Source: Harmothoe impar (Eukaryota > Annelida > Polychaeta > Phyllodocida > Polynoidae). Taken from it: a stretch of 64,000 nucleotides of DNA. The notes beneath the pieces are model-generated. The model was not told where the DNA came from. It did no database searches and worked only from the letters and a program-made list of their open reading frames with translations. Below, piece by piece: positions 49,201 to 57,760 of this stretch (positions are counted from its first letter, which is position 1; each line of letters opens with the position of its first letter). The DNA lies in assembly GCA_947462335.1 (NCBI GenBank), contig OX381706.1:18328784-18392783 (forward strand). The letters run 5' to 3'. The translations under genes and the position numbers were made by a program.

Positions 49201-52200
49201 AAAGGTAGTGTATTAATGTGCACCTTCTACATATTATCAAGAGCGAACATCATGATCAAAATTTCAAATTGAAATCTGATGAAAATTACTGACTAATCAA
49301 GCAAAATAGGAGATACCGATGTCTTAATACACCTTGACACAAAGTTAGTTTAAATGGGTAATGTTAATGAGAAATGGTCAAAAATGAACAGTCATAATTA
49401 TAAACCCGGTTGTAAACCCACATTGAATAGCACATATTCAAAAACAGATCTGGGACCACGGCACATATACAAGTATTTTTCACGTATGGTGCGGATGACA
49501 CATCATTGACAAAATTGATTCAGTATAATTATTACAACTACTATATAACTATATAACTACCTAGGAATCCTGATCAATACTATAGTCAAACCTTGTAAAA
49601 AGTATCTACTGACTCAAATAACAACACAGACACCACTCTCACCCAAAACTGGCAACAAGACAAACGATAAGTGGCTACTGTGCAAAGGGAGGGGGGTTGT
49701 TGAGGCCATCATCCTCATTAAAGAAGTAAAAAGTTATCATAGTTGACAGATTTTAATCCTAAAGCTCTTGTTTATCTTGCCATATCCAAAATCAGAAGAA
49801 AGTCTTCATCAATGTCAGTTTACATTCCCAGTATGAAAATACTAGTCATCGATATACTTTAAAAAAAACTATTATTTATCAACAACCGTCGAACATGCAG
49901 TACTATATACTATCGCACTGCTGAGCACACAATCATTTTTTGTGTAAATTGTACTCTGCCAATATATAGGCCATAAATAGCACTTTAAAAAGGTATGCTC
50001 TTGAACAGAGTATACGTACTTCATTAATTGGAAAGGTAGACTTACAAGGGTCGGCATCAAAACTGATGAACACGTATTCTCCATTATGCATACTGTGATT
50101 GTGGGTGAAGAGCAGAAACCGCATCAGGTCCCGGGGGTACATGCAACATATGATGACTGTAGGAGCAGGAAAGTATTATTTACATAGTAGTATTAACGCT
50201 GATGTATATAGGCCTTGTCTGGGGACTGTTACGGAAAACAAAGTAAGAAATAGCGTGAATATAGCAAATTTACGTCAACGATTAACGTTATTCAATAACT
50301 CACGCTAATACCAGCGTGTATTTGATAATTAACGTTAATGTCTTCAAATTTACATTAATCTTTTCAAATTTACGCTGTTTAGGCTAAATAATTATCAGCA
50401 CCATGTCTGAAGGGGTGCCAATTTTTACGTGAAAATTTACGTTGATTAATGTAAAATCAACATCGTTAATTCTTTCTGTAACACCTATTTGGGAAAAGGA
50501 ACTTTCTGTAACACCCTATACTTACGTTGTTAAACTTACATTGTTTATTCAGTAACAGCCCCCTGTTTATATATGTTTTATCATGGCATTAATTGACGTT
50601 GGTAGTGCTGATGAATTCACTATACCATTCCGATGATAATTGACATCGACAATAGATTATTAAACAACAGTTAGGTGGAACAGAAATGATAAATTAAGAC
50701 CATTGTTTTTTATTCTATGACGACCCATTTATGAAACTCTCATATGGAATAGAATATACAAAAGAAAATAAATCAATTTATATAATGTTCCTGCCAGTTT
50801 CCAGGCAGCAAATCGCGGAAGATCAGCCTCAAGCAGGCCCCCATGTTGTAATTTTATTTTCTGTTTTACTTCCAAAATAAATTCTAGTTGCCGTCATGAA
50901 ATAAATAACAAAGGGTCAGGACAATATACGTCTGATATATGAATCCATCCAGCGTATACGGGCTTTGTAAGTAGAGCTCTGGGTAGTGAAATAAGTGTAG
51001 GGATTGGACATGGGGTGGCCAGGAACAGAATTTTATTATTTGGGAAACAATATGGGAAAGACTACTCTTAATGTCTTATGCAAATATCTTTTCGAAAAAT
51101 GACAAACATGAAGTCTTCATAATACTGATGCACGTTTAATATTAACCGTTAGATTTAATCAAGTTCAGATTCACTGAAATATCAATCTAACATACATTGA
51201 AATAACAAAAAGCTGTTTGAAAAAAAGTGTCAAAAGAGGGTTCTAAAGATAGACTGCCATAGTCAACCGACGGATAACGATTCATAGATCAGGAACCTTA
51301 AGTTAACACATAAACAATGGAATATCTCTCAGAGCAGATACGTGGAGCAATTGAATTCTGCTTGGAGAGTGTATCATGGGTCTGTCTTACCATGGTCCCA
51401 GTCTAATGTTATAAACATATAGTCGCCATTGTGCATGCCAAGGTCGTAGGCATGAAGGAGAAGACGCGCCTCGTCAAGCGGATACATGCACAGGATGACG
51501 ACTAAGGTCAAAAGGCAAAGGTCAGGAAAAGGCAAGGTCAATGTTAAGGTGATATACCCGAGGAAGAAAAGCGGACGTCATGGAATGGACGTATTTTTGA
51601 GTCATGCACATGCAATGAGATTTCCTTGTCACCAATGGGGATTTCTTTCTTATTTAAAAAAACGGGCATAATGTCCTTTCTATATTTACGACATACAGAG
51701 ATGATTTTATTCTTTTTCTAAGTCATACAAACACAAAACGATGTCTTAATGATCACAGAGTCTGCCACAGCATCGGCATTGGGATTCATATAAGATACCA
51801 CTATATCGTAGACCTCGTTGGATATACCTAGTATAATTGATCAAATGTGTCTATTCTTGTGCATCACCTTATAGATTGCTATAGGAAAAGTGGGCATAAA
51901 ATAATAAAATAGCATGGTTATGTCATGTATACCTTTACCTAGATTTATTCAGTCAAAATCAATAAGCACCATTTTAACGATCAATATTATACCCCATCTG
52001 GGTTACACCTGGGCTATCTTCATAGCAAAATGTGGTATAAAGTGTGGTCTGATGTTATCTTTCTAAAGACTCAGGACATATGTAGGCCTATATAGCGGGT
52101 CGTTCATGTCAAGTATGTCATTAATAAATGTTTATCAAACAACTGATTGTCGATAGAATCTATACGTTGGACCAATATATGAACACATGGGTCAGACATG

Positions 52201-53952
52201 ACCTAATTTGAGTGTTATCAATATTAATGATTATTGTGTTGACAATTCGGCTGAGTCAATAGATGCATGTTTGGAGTATAGGCCTTACTATAGTATAGGG
52301 CAGTTATGAAAGCATATGCGCTGTCGATCCCTGGACCTCCCCATCTTTTAGAGGTGGTGTAGATATGTGAGACAAAATTGCATTTTTTACAGCATACCGA
52401 ACTAAGCCAATTTCAGACTACACCGGTGTGTCGACCAATTGTATTTTCTTTAGTTGAGCTAAGAAGAGATGGCGCCACAAATCAAACGGCCATGTTTAAA
52501 TTGGAACACAGCGTGATAGTGTATAAGAGAAATGGAGTAGGTATTACTTGTGTAGGCATCTTGGCTGCATCAGCTAATATTTTCTCTCGCGAATATTAAT
52601 CCAAATAGCATAGCGTGATTTGAGACATGATATTTGTGGATGGTATTTCAGCAGGAGGCAGGTTGGCTGGACTGTCCTTATGAAATTCCAGCATTCACAG
52701 ACTTTACATAGTTTGGCAATGCTGGACTCTCATTTCAGAGTCAGGCAATGCTGGACTGCTCAGAGTCTGACAATGCTGGACTCTCGACTTTTAGAGTCAG
52801 GCAATGCTGGACTGTAATCAGAGTCTGACAATGCTGGACTCTCTTTTCAGAGTCTGGAAAGGCTGGACATTTTAAGCAATGAAAGAGAGTCATAGACCAG
52901 TGGAAATGTCTGACAGGAAGGAGTGTCGATTTGGCGATATGCAGGGGAGGGGGGTGATGTCAAGTTAAGAATATAGTGAGACGATAAAGGAGCCATAACA
53001 GTGAAATCTATAGTATTTCATTTTAGAAAGAACTGACAGTGGGATACTCTTTGGCCTGGCTCAAAAAATAAGTATATGTACGATGACGATGTGAAAATAT
53101 AAATAATTTTTCATATGAAAATGTAGATCTGATTAACATACCGTAGTGGTTGGTTCAGGTTTAGTATGTAAAACTTATTTAAATACTCCTATATCGATGG
53201 CGCTTATTTGAGACCGGAATTAATTTAAATACCTGGTGTTTGAGGGAGCCATTATAAAAGAGCTACTCACTTCTGACCTGGTCCTTGAGGGCCCTGACCA
53301 CCTGTTCCTGCTGTCTGAGCAGCTCATCCACCACCTCGTCCCCCTCGTAGACGCTCCGCATGGCGTGGAACTTCACCTCCTTGCCGTTCCGCTCCAGTTC
53401 TGCGGCTATAGCCTTACAGGTAAGATGGTTGATGTTCTGGTCGGTGGTCACCACACCGACCCGCTCCCAGCCGTTAAGCTCCACCCACTGGTCGAACATG
53501 GGCGCTAGTGCCAGCCAGGTCCCCACTGTGCGGGAAAAGGTCGGGTAGGTGAACTTGTTGCTGAGGCTCTCCGAGGTGCAGCCGAACGACACGAAGGGGA
53601 TATTGAGCGCGTCGGCCATATTGGCAACGGGCTCGCAGACCACGCTACATGCGCTACCCACAATGCCATGCATCTCAGATTGGAAGAGCGACCACATATC
53701 CATGGTCATGCGCATGCCCTGTCGCGAGCGGCAATGGTCGTCCCGCCATTCCCATTTGAGAGTGAGGTTATCCGGGAGGAGGGAGAGCTCCTGCACTTTT
53801 TTCACCCCCAGGACAGCACCTCCGGCCATGTATGGCCCCAGCTCCCACTCCCGCGTCCAGGGGATCAGGATACCCAGGTTAATGTCCTCCCCTGCCACTA
53901 GGGGCACCACCAGGCAGCTCACCAAGAGCAGCTCCACCAGGTGGCGTGCCAT
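25957..53952 (-). CDS. Receptor (particulate) guanylate cyclase, natriuretic-peptide-receptor type, 21 coding exons plus one alternative exon
   Basis: The exons join without a stop into 3090 nt, 1029 residues. Order: signal peptide (1-21), ANF-receptor ligand-binding domain (about 24-410), a juxtamembrane Cys segment ([11 protein letters not shown]), one membrane helix (about 425-446), kinase-homology domain (about 500-755), a coiled-coil linker (about 765-805) and a class III cyclase domain (about 810-1000). The pseudokinase keeps the VALKK lysine but has HGNL for HRD and DYG for DFG. The cyclase keeps both metal aspartates (D834 in SDIVGFT, D878), the guanine-selecting E874 and C946, and N953 and R957 ([10 protein letters not shown]), so it should be an active homodimeric GTP-to-cGMP cyclase at the plasma membrane. 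The ligand is unknown. Exon 2 is duplicated in tandem. I found no exon for the segment that follows it in vertebrate receptors (see findings). Length is typical of the family. Confidence 0.93.
26065..28289 (-). other. Guanylate cyclase intron 20
   Basis: The last intron contains an 815-bp inverted-repeat element (26418-27232). No coding signal was recognised. The other cyclase introns of 400-1100 bp (within 28382-35619, 35725-36179, 39654-41246, 41326-41769 and 41998-43324) show only the short repeats listed separately. Confidence 0.5.
26418..27232. mobile_element. 815-bp inverted-repeat element rich in AAGTGTGTTAA words
   Basis: Termini ACACTCTAAAAAATGTGTGT and the complement of ACACTGTAAAAAATGTGTGT. 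Both halves repeat AAGTGTGT and its complement many times. No transposase and no clear target duplication. Confidence 0.75.
28290..28381 (-). CDS. Guanylate cyclase exon 20
   Basis: It encodes residues 964-994 ([31 protein letters not shown]). The acceptor is ATTTCAG| and the donor AAG|GTAAAT; it leaves in phase 0. Confidence 0.93.
29158..29256 (-). CDS. Guanylate cyclase exon 19: catalytic Asn/Arg
   Basis: It encodes residues 931-963 ([33 protein letters not shown]). C946 selects guanine, and N953 and R957 serve transition-state stabilisation in the family. The acceptor is CCCTCAG| and the donor CTAG|GTAGGC. Confidence 0.94.
29812..29986 (-). CDS. Guanylate cyclase exon 18: second metal-binding Asp
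   Basis: It encodes residues 873-930 ([29 protein letters not shown]). E874 is the guanine-contacting residue and D878 the second metal ligand. The acceptor is CACATCAG| and the donor ACAG|GTAGGC. Confidence 0.94.
31058..31126 (-). CDS. Guanylate cyclase exon 17
   Basis: It encodes residues 850-872, [20 protein letters not shown] then VYK. The acceptor is TTTCAG| and the donor AAA|GTAAGT; symmetric phase 0. Confidence 0.93.
31808..31931 (-). CDS. Guanylate cyclase exon 16: first metal-binding Asp
   Basis: It encodes residues 808-849 ([40 protein letters not shown]). D834 is the first metal-binding aspartate. The acceptor is TCAACAG| and the donor CAG|GTAGGA. Confidence 0.94.
32524..32664 (-). 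CDS. Guanylate cyclase exon 15: coiled-coil dimerisation linker
   Basis: It encodes residues 761-807 ([40 protein letters not shown]). The heptad-bearing helix is the signalling linker before the cyclase domain. The acceptor is GTTTCTAG| and the donor CCTAG|GTAACT; phase 2 in and out. Confidence 0.94.
33069..33243 (-). CDS. Guanylate cyclase exon 14: end of kinase-homology domain
   Basis: It encodes residues 703-760 ([40 protein letters not shown]). [12 protein letters not shown] is the typical last helix of the domain. The acceptor is TGTACAG| and the donor CG|GTGAAT; it leaves in phase 2. Confidence 0.92.
33540..33690. repeat. Dispersed palindromic repeat, copy D (guanylate cyclase intron 13)
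   Basis: GATGCATGAATGCAGCCCTG and GCTGCATTCAAGCATCATGA oppose each other, followed by a second half-palindrome to about 33690. Confidence 0.75.
33761..33913 (-). CDS. Guanylate cyclase exon 13
   Basis: It encodes residues 652-702 ([40 protein letters not shown]). SPE stands for the kinase APE motif. The acceptor is CTTGCAG| and the donor TCAG|GTCAGC. Confidence 0.93.
34364..34523 (-). CDS. Guanylate cyclase exon 12: pseudo-catalytic loop
   Basis: It encodes residues 599-651 ([29 protein letters not shown]). The catalytic Asp of HRD is absent (HGNL) and DFG is DYG, as in other receptor cyclases. The acceptor is GTGACAG| and the donor TTCT|GTGAGC; it leaves in phase 1. Confidence 0.93.
35103..35174 (-). 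CDS. Guanylate cyclase exon 11
   Basis: It encodes residues 575-598, [20 protein letters not shown] then DIAK. The acceptor is TTGCAG| and the donor AAG|GTAGGC; symmetric phase 0. Confidence 0.92.
35440..35615 (-). mobile_element. Inverted-repeat element copy adjoining the exon 10 donor
   Basis: On the minus strand it begins GGCCAAAAAAATGTATATGT then TTCAGGTAACATGG and aligns with the 36459-36692 element; the far end is truncated or diverged. It starts immediately after exon 10 and GTAA. Confidence 0.7.
35620..35724 (-). CDS. Guanylate cyclase exon 10
   Basis: It encodes residues 540-574 ([35 protein letters not shown]). The acceptor is TGCCCAG| and the donor CAG|GTAAGG. The +5 and +6 donor bases belong to an inverted-repeat element that begins right there. 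Confidence 0.93.
36180..36260 (-). CDS. Guanylate cyclase exon 9
   Basis: It encodes residues 513-539 ([25 protein letters not shown]), including the VALKK lysine of the pseudokinase. The acceptor is CTTTAG| and the donor AAT|GTAAGT. Confidence 0.93.
36261..39548 (-). other. Guanylate cyclase intron 8
   Basis: No exon was recognised. It holds a 234-bp inverted-repeat element (36459-36692) and a short (GAAT)n tract at about 37322-37348. Otherwise nothing notable was seen. Confidence 0.5.
36459..36692 (-). mobile_element. 234-bp inverted-repeat element, intact copy
   Basis: The ends GGCCAAAAAAGAGAGGTTTG and the complement of GGCCAAAAGAAAGGCTAGTT are followed on both sides by TTTCAGGT and CTGACC/GGTCAG. 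No unambiguous target duplication. Confidence 0.7.
39549..39653 (-). CDS. Guanylate cyclase exon 8: start of kinase-homology domain
   Basis: It encodes residues 478-512 ([30 protein letters not shown]). The serine-rich stretch corresponds to the phosphorylated, glycine-rich-loop region of NPR-type receptors. The acceptor is ATTGCAG| and the donor AGA|GTAAGT; symmetric phase 0. Confidence 0.9.
40675..40762 (-). CDS. Guanylate cyclase exon 7: juxtamembrane W-x-V/I-x-W segment
   Basis: It encodes residues 448-477 ([29 protein letters not shown]). SSWKIDW matches the LWRVRW signature just inside the membrane in NPR receptors. The acceptor is ATGCAG|. A nearer donor (TGGA|GTGAGC) would break the frame into exon 8, so ACG|GTCAGA was chosen, which leaves in phase 0. 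Confidence 0.82.
41247..41325 (-). CDS. Guanylate cyclase exon 6: transmembrane helix
   Basis: It encodes residues 422-447, [20 protein letters not shown] then TVFLVYK, a single hydrophobic helix followed by a basic stop-transfer end. The acceptor is TTTACAG| and the donor ACAA|GTAAGT; it leaves in phase 2. Confidence 0.92.
41565..41728. mobile_element. Candidate short element with CAGGGGTGGATCCAGGG end
   Basis: The left end CAGGGGTGGATCCAGGG opposes CACCCCTG at the right. The same word (complement of CAGGGGCGGATCCAGGG) occurs at about 30908-30927 next to a C run, so a dispersed family is likely. Confidence 0.45.
41770..41997 (-). CDS. Guanylate cyclase exon 5: end of ligand-binding domain and juxtamembrane Cys pair
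   Basis: It encodes residues 346-421: [20 protein letters not shown], then [11 protein letters not shown] and [18 protein letters not shown]. The two cysteines match the juxtamembrane disulphide hinge of the family. The acceptor is ACCACAG| and the donor ACAC|GTAATG, phase 1 in and out. Confidence 0.93.
42150..42300. repeat. Direct duplication, period about 93 bp
   Basis: ATCACATC(G/T)(G/A)ATAGGGGCCA with CCCTCTTC(G/T)ATC and CTGCAGTA occurs twice in intron 4. Confidence 0.7.
43040..43320. repeat. GCTGATTCACAAA repeat, downstream side of exon 4
   Basis: GGCTGATTCACAAA, CAGATTCACAAAG and TTTAAACATGTGGAAATG recur here and in the stretch at 43505-43710. The two lie on opposite sides of guanylate cyclase exon 4. 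Confidence 0.55.
43325..43460 (-). CDS. Guanylate cyclase exon 4
   Basis: It encodes residues 301-345 ([34 protein letters not shown]) with sequons. The acceptor is CATACAG| and the donor is the weaker CAAG|GTCAGA. Related GATTCACAAA-containing repeats lie on both sides of this exon. Confidence 0.92.
43505..43712. repeat. GCTGATTCACAAA repeat, upstream side of exon 4
   Basis: The left end GTTGATTCACAAA opposes TTTGTGAATCAGCC at the right, a terminal inverted repeat. The interior TTTAAACATGTGGAAAAGTT matches the 43040-43320 stretch. Confidence 0.6.
45150..45245 (-). repeat. tRNA-derived SINE-like head
   Basis: The minus strand reads GGCCAACACGGTATAGTGGA then a box B GGTTCGATCC, with spacing of a tRNA gene. 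The anticodon stem does not pair normally and the sequence continues into non-tRNA DNA, so a tRNA-derived repeat is likelier than a functional tRNA. Confidence 0.5.
45478..45541 (-). pseudogene. tRNA-Val(CAC)-like fragment
   Basis: The minus strand has TGTTCGCCTCACAC (anticodon CAC), then CCCCGGTTCGAATCC and GTGGAAAC, matching the 3' two-thirds of tRNA-Val. The 5' third with the D arm and acceptor half is missing or unrecognisable, and the T stem has a mismatch. Confidence 0.5.
45791..45920. repeat. Long palindrome (arms about 58 bp)
   Basis: AATAATACATGGATAACAGG at the left and CCTGTTATCCATGTATTATT at the right continue inward to a CCCTCGGTGC-TTC-GCACCTCGGG centre with few mismatches. Confidence 0.85.
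45985..46290. repeat. CTGT/CT microsatellite
   Basis: (CTGT)n at 45985-46085 passes into (CT)n to about 46285. Open frames in all phases are artefacts. Confidence 0.95.
46793..47254. mobile_element. MITE with CCGTAAAACCTTGCGTA termini, copy 2, carrying a nested foldback
   Basis: The left end CCGTAAAACCTTGCGTACAA and the right end GCGTAAGGTTTTACGG are inverted copies shared with the 7924 element. TA is present on the left but TG on the right, so the target duplication has decayed. The middle is occupied by another palindromic element. Confidence 0.65.
46844..47122. mobile_element. Foldback element inside the MITE
   Basis: Nearly the whole 279 bp is one imperfect palindrome: CACAGAGAGAAGAAACAGC at the left and GCTGTTTCTTTTCTCTGTG at the right, and inside GGAGTCCAGG/CCTGGACTCC and GACCTAAGGGAGTCACC matched by its complement. 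Arms are about 130 bp. Confidence 0.7.
47495..47601 (-). CDS. Guanylate cyclase exon 3
   Basis: It encodes residues 265-300 ([35 protein letters not shown]). The acceptor is CTGTCAG| and the donor CCG|GTAAGC, phase 1 in and 0 out. Its first residue is Ala after exon 2a and Ser after exon 2b. Confidence 0.88.
47602..50045 (-). other. Guanylate cyclase intron between exon 2b and exon 3
   Basis: No further coding exon was found, although vertebrate receptors have extra sequence at this point. A pair of inverted 30-bp words (GTCACATTTTGTCC... near 48268-48300 and its complement near 48660-48705) and a G run at 48471-48486 are the only structures noted. Confidence 0.45.
50046..50156 (-). CDS. Guanylate cyclase exon 2b (alternative copy of exon 2)
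   Basis: 111 nt, phase 1 at both ends, acceptor CTCCTACAG|, donor CCTT|GTAAGT. It encodes [20 protein letters not shown] then [17 protein letters not shown], identical to exon 2a at 19 of 37 positions. Either copy joins exon 1 to exon 3 in frame, and inclusion of both also stays open. Open reading, conserved Cys, Tyr-Pro and MHNG residues and good splice sites argue against a pseudo-exon. A 342-bp inverted-repeat element lies just upstream in the transcript direction. Confidence 0.85.
50221..50562. mobile_element. 342-bp inverted-repeat element between guanylate cyclase exons 2a and 2b
   Basis: The left end GGGGACTGTTACGGA opposes the complement of GGGGGCTGTTACTGA. AATTTACGTTAA-like words recur inside. 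It starts about 65 bases upstream of exon 2b in the direction of transcription. Confidence 0.6.
51391..51501 (-). CDS. Guanylate cyclase exon 2a (first of a duplicated exon pair)
   Basis: 111 nt, phase 1 at both ends, acceptor CCTTAG|, donor CATG|GTAAGA. It encodes residues 228-264: [20 protein letters not shown] then [17 protein letters not shown]. It belongs to the second half of the extracellular domain, matching the position of the V-x-I/L-C...NGDYVF segment of the family. Confidence 0.92.
51502..53270 (-). other. Guanylate cyclase intron 1
   Basis: No third copy of exon 2 was seen here. It carries a tandem array of GAGTCAGGCAATGCTGGACT-like units (about 52690-52870). Confidence 0.55.
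52690..52870. repeat. Tandem GAGTCAGGCAATGCTGGACT array
   Basis: At least five degenerate units of about 33 bp. The same word in either orientation occurs at 33330-33420, 35255-35320 and inside the hairpin at 59047-59160. Confidence 0.8.
53271..53952 (-). CDS. Guanylate cyclase exon 1: signal peptide and distal ligand-binding lobe
   Basis: It starts [20 protein letters not shown], a clear signal peptide, and continues through the first half of the ANF-receptor domain ([62 protein letters not shown]). It ends phase 1 at AGA A|GTGAGT and encodes 227 residues. Base composition is richer in G+C than the flanks, as usual for a coding exon here. Confidence 0.93.
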
Positions 53953-55344
53953 TTCCGGTTTCTTGGTACTTCCGGTTTTCTGTACAGAAGGGAGAGTTTG
54001 GATGACACCCTCAATCGTGACTCAGAAGGAGTTTTGTGTCACAAGCGTTATGTACACTCAATTTTGGTTTAGATGTTCCCATTGCGCCCTGAGAATAGCA
54101 ACAAGTCCAGTGTTACCATCCAAATGCAGATATGCATAATTGAATATAATATGACGCATGTTATGGTTCATTACATTTATTTGTATACATTGTATTGGGA
54201 TGCTTGTTATGTTGGCTGCAACTATCAAAATAATTTGTCAATGCCTTAAAAACAGAAATGTCCAAATAGTAAGAGTTTACATGATGTTCCTATTCAGGAA
54301 CATGAGAATGGAACATGCGCTAAAAGGGTCATGTTCAAAGCTATTTTTATAATGTGACTTTGATTGTGCTACTGTTGAACTCTGATAGATTATGATGGTA
54401 AAATATGCATTCAGGTGGTCACACTTTCCATAGACATGTCAGATCCATTCCAAATCATTGAAATGAAAGTTTTACATTACTGAAAAGAGCATACTATTAG
54501 ATATTCGCATTTTATATATTCGCATTTCAGAAACTTTCCAAGACTTTATCAACACCCTCTCTTGCTGTATTGGTCTATAGTCCCTGCATGGCTGTGTGAT
54601 TTGAGGACATTGATTTTTGGGAGGTCCTGCTCCACATGTTACCATCCCACAGACATATTATCATCAAAGTAGAACATTGGTGCCTCTTGCATTTAGATGA
54701 TGCCTTTGCCTACTAACTCTCAACCTTTATTATCTCTTATGCTGCTGGTTTTTAGTTTTTAGAGAAGCCTACCCAACATTAGGGTTGTAAACCTCAATAT
54801 CTATAGTAATTCATAGAAAAGTGATATAGGCCTTATATTATAGTGACCATGAGCTGGAACCTGAAATGACGATGGTTCAATAAAACAGATCACATGTACC
54901 TATCCAACCACGTTAAGGCAGACCCCTCAAAGGCCTCTGATGTCCATCTAGCTATGGTCATCTATCTAGTCAGTGATAGATCTCTGGTCCTTTGATGCCA
55001 GGATATACCTATAAAGGTTCTCACACAGGGAAGGTTTGCAGGCCGTGACAGGGTGGGCAAATAGGGAATAGACCTGGTTAGGTAGCTGTACTATGGGAAC
55101 CACACACCAGGAGCATTTCTCTGAACTTCATTATTAATGTATATATGTATATATGTCATCGCCCACCTCATATTTACAAGACATGCCTATCTGGCAAATC
55201 TATATGTGACATAACTGACCCTTGTATTTACCTAGGGGTCACACCCCAACGGTTTGTATGCTTACCTGTTTGCTTATTTTCATGCACCTCAGGAGGAAAT
55301 TCACATATGTTTGAGCATCTTGATAACTCTAGATGACAGGGTTC

Positions 55345-55605
55345 CCACGTGTCATGGAATGTCATGGAATTTGAAAGTTGTCTGGAAAGTCATGGAATGT
55401 CATGGAATTTTGTAAAAGAAATTACTATATGTCATGAAATGTCATGGAATATGAAAATAGTGGAAATAATATTACAAAATCTCCTAGGATGTACCATTCG
55501 CTTTCTAGATTTGCGAAATTTCCGTGGGGGCCAAGACCCCCGACCTCCACATGAATGTCATGGAAAATTGAGATTTTTGTCATGGAAATGTCATGGAATT
55601 CAATT
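55345..55605. repeat. GTCATGGAAT simple repeat
   Basis: GTCATGGAATGTCATGGAAT and related words recur about ten times with a gap containing unrelated sequence. Confidence 0.85.
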
Positions 55606-57475
55606 TGCTTTTTTTTTTTTTGGGGGGGGGGACCCTGAGATGAGCTAGATTTTGTTTCATGCCTGATGGAATATTTACTCTTAATGTTCCTTTCCCACCT
55701 TTCCCATCCAATTCATGTAACATGTAGTTTTTCCCGGAATGTCCCCCCTATATCTATATACGATAAATTATAAACTGTGCACTTTGTAGGTATAGCAGCG
55801 ATTGCCAGATTTAAACCAATATTCAGCCTATAGTGTATGAATGCCAAAACTCACCGATGCTCAGCGTTGAAGTACAAACTCTCCGAGTTAATATTGAATT
55901 GGTGCGGCTACACCAACCACTCCCTTAGTCCTATGGTAATGCCATGGAGGCTAGTCCGGTATAGTCAACAGTAGAATCTCCATAGAGCTCCCATTGCCCA
56001 ACCAACGACCAGGTATGTTGCCTACTAAGTACTATATGGCCTCTAGGTAGATGAGGTTTGTGTGTATAGCCACACTGTGGCTGTCCAAGCCACACTGAGC
56101 TGCTCTTATAATGCTCCCCCACATGCCCTGAGTGACTCACACTGATTAGTACTGCTCACTACCGGAGATGGCGCTACAGTCTCTGGGTCCTGCCAAAAAG
56201 CCATTGTGCCTCTATATGTGACATGTACAGGGAAAAGAGACCTTAGTGCTCCCTGCACCATACAGGGACCTTTTCGCAGATCGTGTCAAATTATTATGCT
56301 TTATCCCTGATTGTTTTGCAATTGTGCTGCAATTGATTGACAGGAGCCAATTTAGTTATTTGTTTGGAAACCATTATAATCAGCTGCTTCGAGCTTTACT
56401 TTTCCTTACTTACGAGATCATCTCCATTAGAATGTTGTTTTATGAGTAGTCTAGGTCCATGTGACATTGATTTCGACAAAATGACAGTTATGTCGTTCGG
56501 CTCTCTATCATTGTTTCCTTATTTTACTGTGGTACATATAGTTGGCGTGCTTCTTCCCTATTTACATCAACATATTCGTGTTACAATAAACCTAGCTTTA
56601 GCATTTATGACTTTCTGCCAACGTTACTTACAGTAACATTGACTTTCAGGCTCATGTACAGATTTTTTTTTCACACACGATCTGTATTGAAGCTGCAAGG
56701 AAACCAGTCATAAATCGTTAACGGCAACGATTGTGGGCTCGTAGTCGTATATTTAGCTGTTTAGGGGAGAATGGACCATCAACGGGGGTTTTCGATTCCA
56801 TTTAGGTCTGCATTGTCGTTTACCTAATGTCCTTTTAGTATTGATTCACTGTGGCTTTTAGCGGTGCACCTAGGTCATCTAAGGGTCACCGAGGTGCCAA
56901 GTATTTTGATTATAGTATGTTATAAGACAAAATACACGTATGACACTGAAATACAGTGCATAGAATCCTCCATTCCACATTATATGGCTTACACCTAAAA
57001 TGTTAATTTATAAATGATTTTTCTCTGGTCATACGATGATTAGCTCAGTACTCGGTGTATTGAGGTCAGATATGTAACTGTCCGCCTATTCAGCCCATCG
57101 GCACCTATATACCTATGACTACCTTTGGGGAGTTTGTTGTGTCATATAGCCTTGGCAATTCAATTTTTCATTTGTTGATAAATAAACACGTTGTTTGTAA
57201 CCATAAACCTATGGCAGGATTTGTGAATAAAATAGGTTAGTGGAGCCCCACCTTATGACTACCTTTGGGGGATTTGGTGTGACGATTATGAAACGGCTTT
57301 ATTCATACTGGAGGTTACGGATTCATGAATGTCCCCTAAGAATCTATGTGGCGGACTAGGTCACCCGAAATGCACAGATTACCGCCTTGGCATTGTAACA
57401 GAGGACCAGTAAGTGTCCATTGCGGGAGGTAAATCAAGAGCACGCCATTCACCGCTTTGGCAGAAGGATATAGGA

Positions 57476-57760
57476 GGCGGTGTCTCAGCAGATCGATACA
57501 AGTTGATAGTCTTTGACCGGGTGACCTCTTTGACCGGGTGACCTCTTTGACCGGGTGACCTCTTTGACCGGCAACTGTCAAAGGCTTATAATTATAACGA
57601 AATCGAAATTATATTTGTATATATATAGTGTTGAAATATTCATTAATTTCCCCCCGGCATTTCTGTCTAATACACATCTATGGTCAAAGAGAAGTCACCC
57701 GGTCAAAGAGTACACCCGGTCAAAGACTATTCACTTGTGTCGATTTGGTGAGACACAGCC
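57476..57760. mobile_element. MITE with GGCTGTGTCTCACC termini, copy 2
   Basis: Same arms as the 25430 element, with the GACCGGGTGACCTCTTT subrepeat expanded to three tandem copies in the left arm. An exact four-base AGGA flanks both ends (57472-57475 and 57761-57764). Confidence 0.82.

Noticed and set aside
53549..54139. Long plus-strand open frame opposite guanylate cyclase exon 1
   Set aside because: It is the antisense shadow of a GC-rich coding exon; the minus strand has a signal peptide and family motifs.
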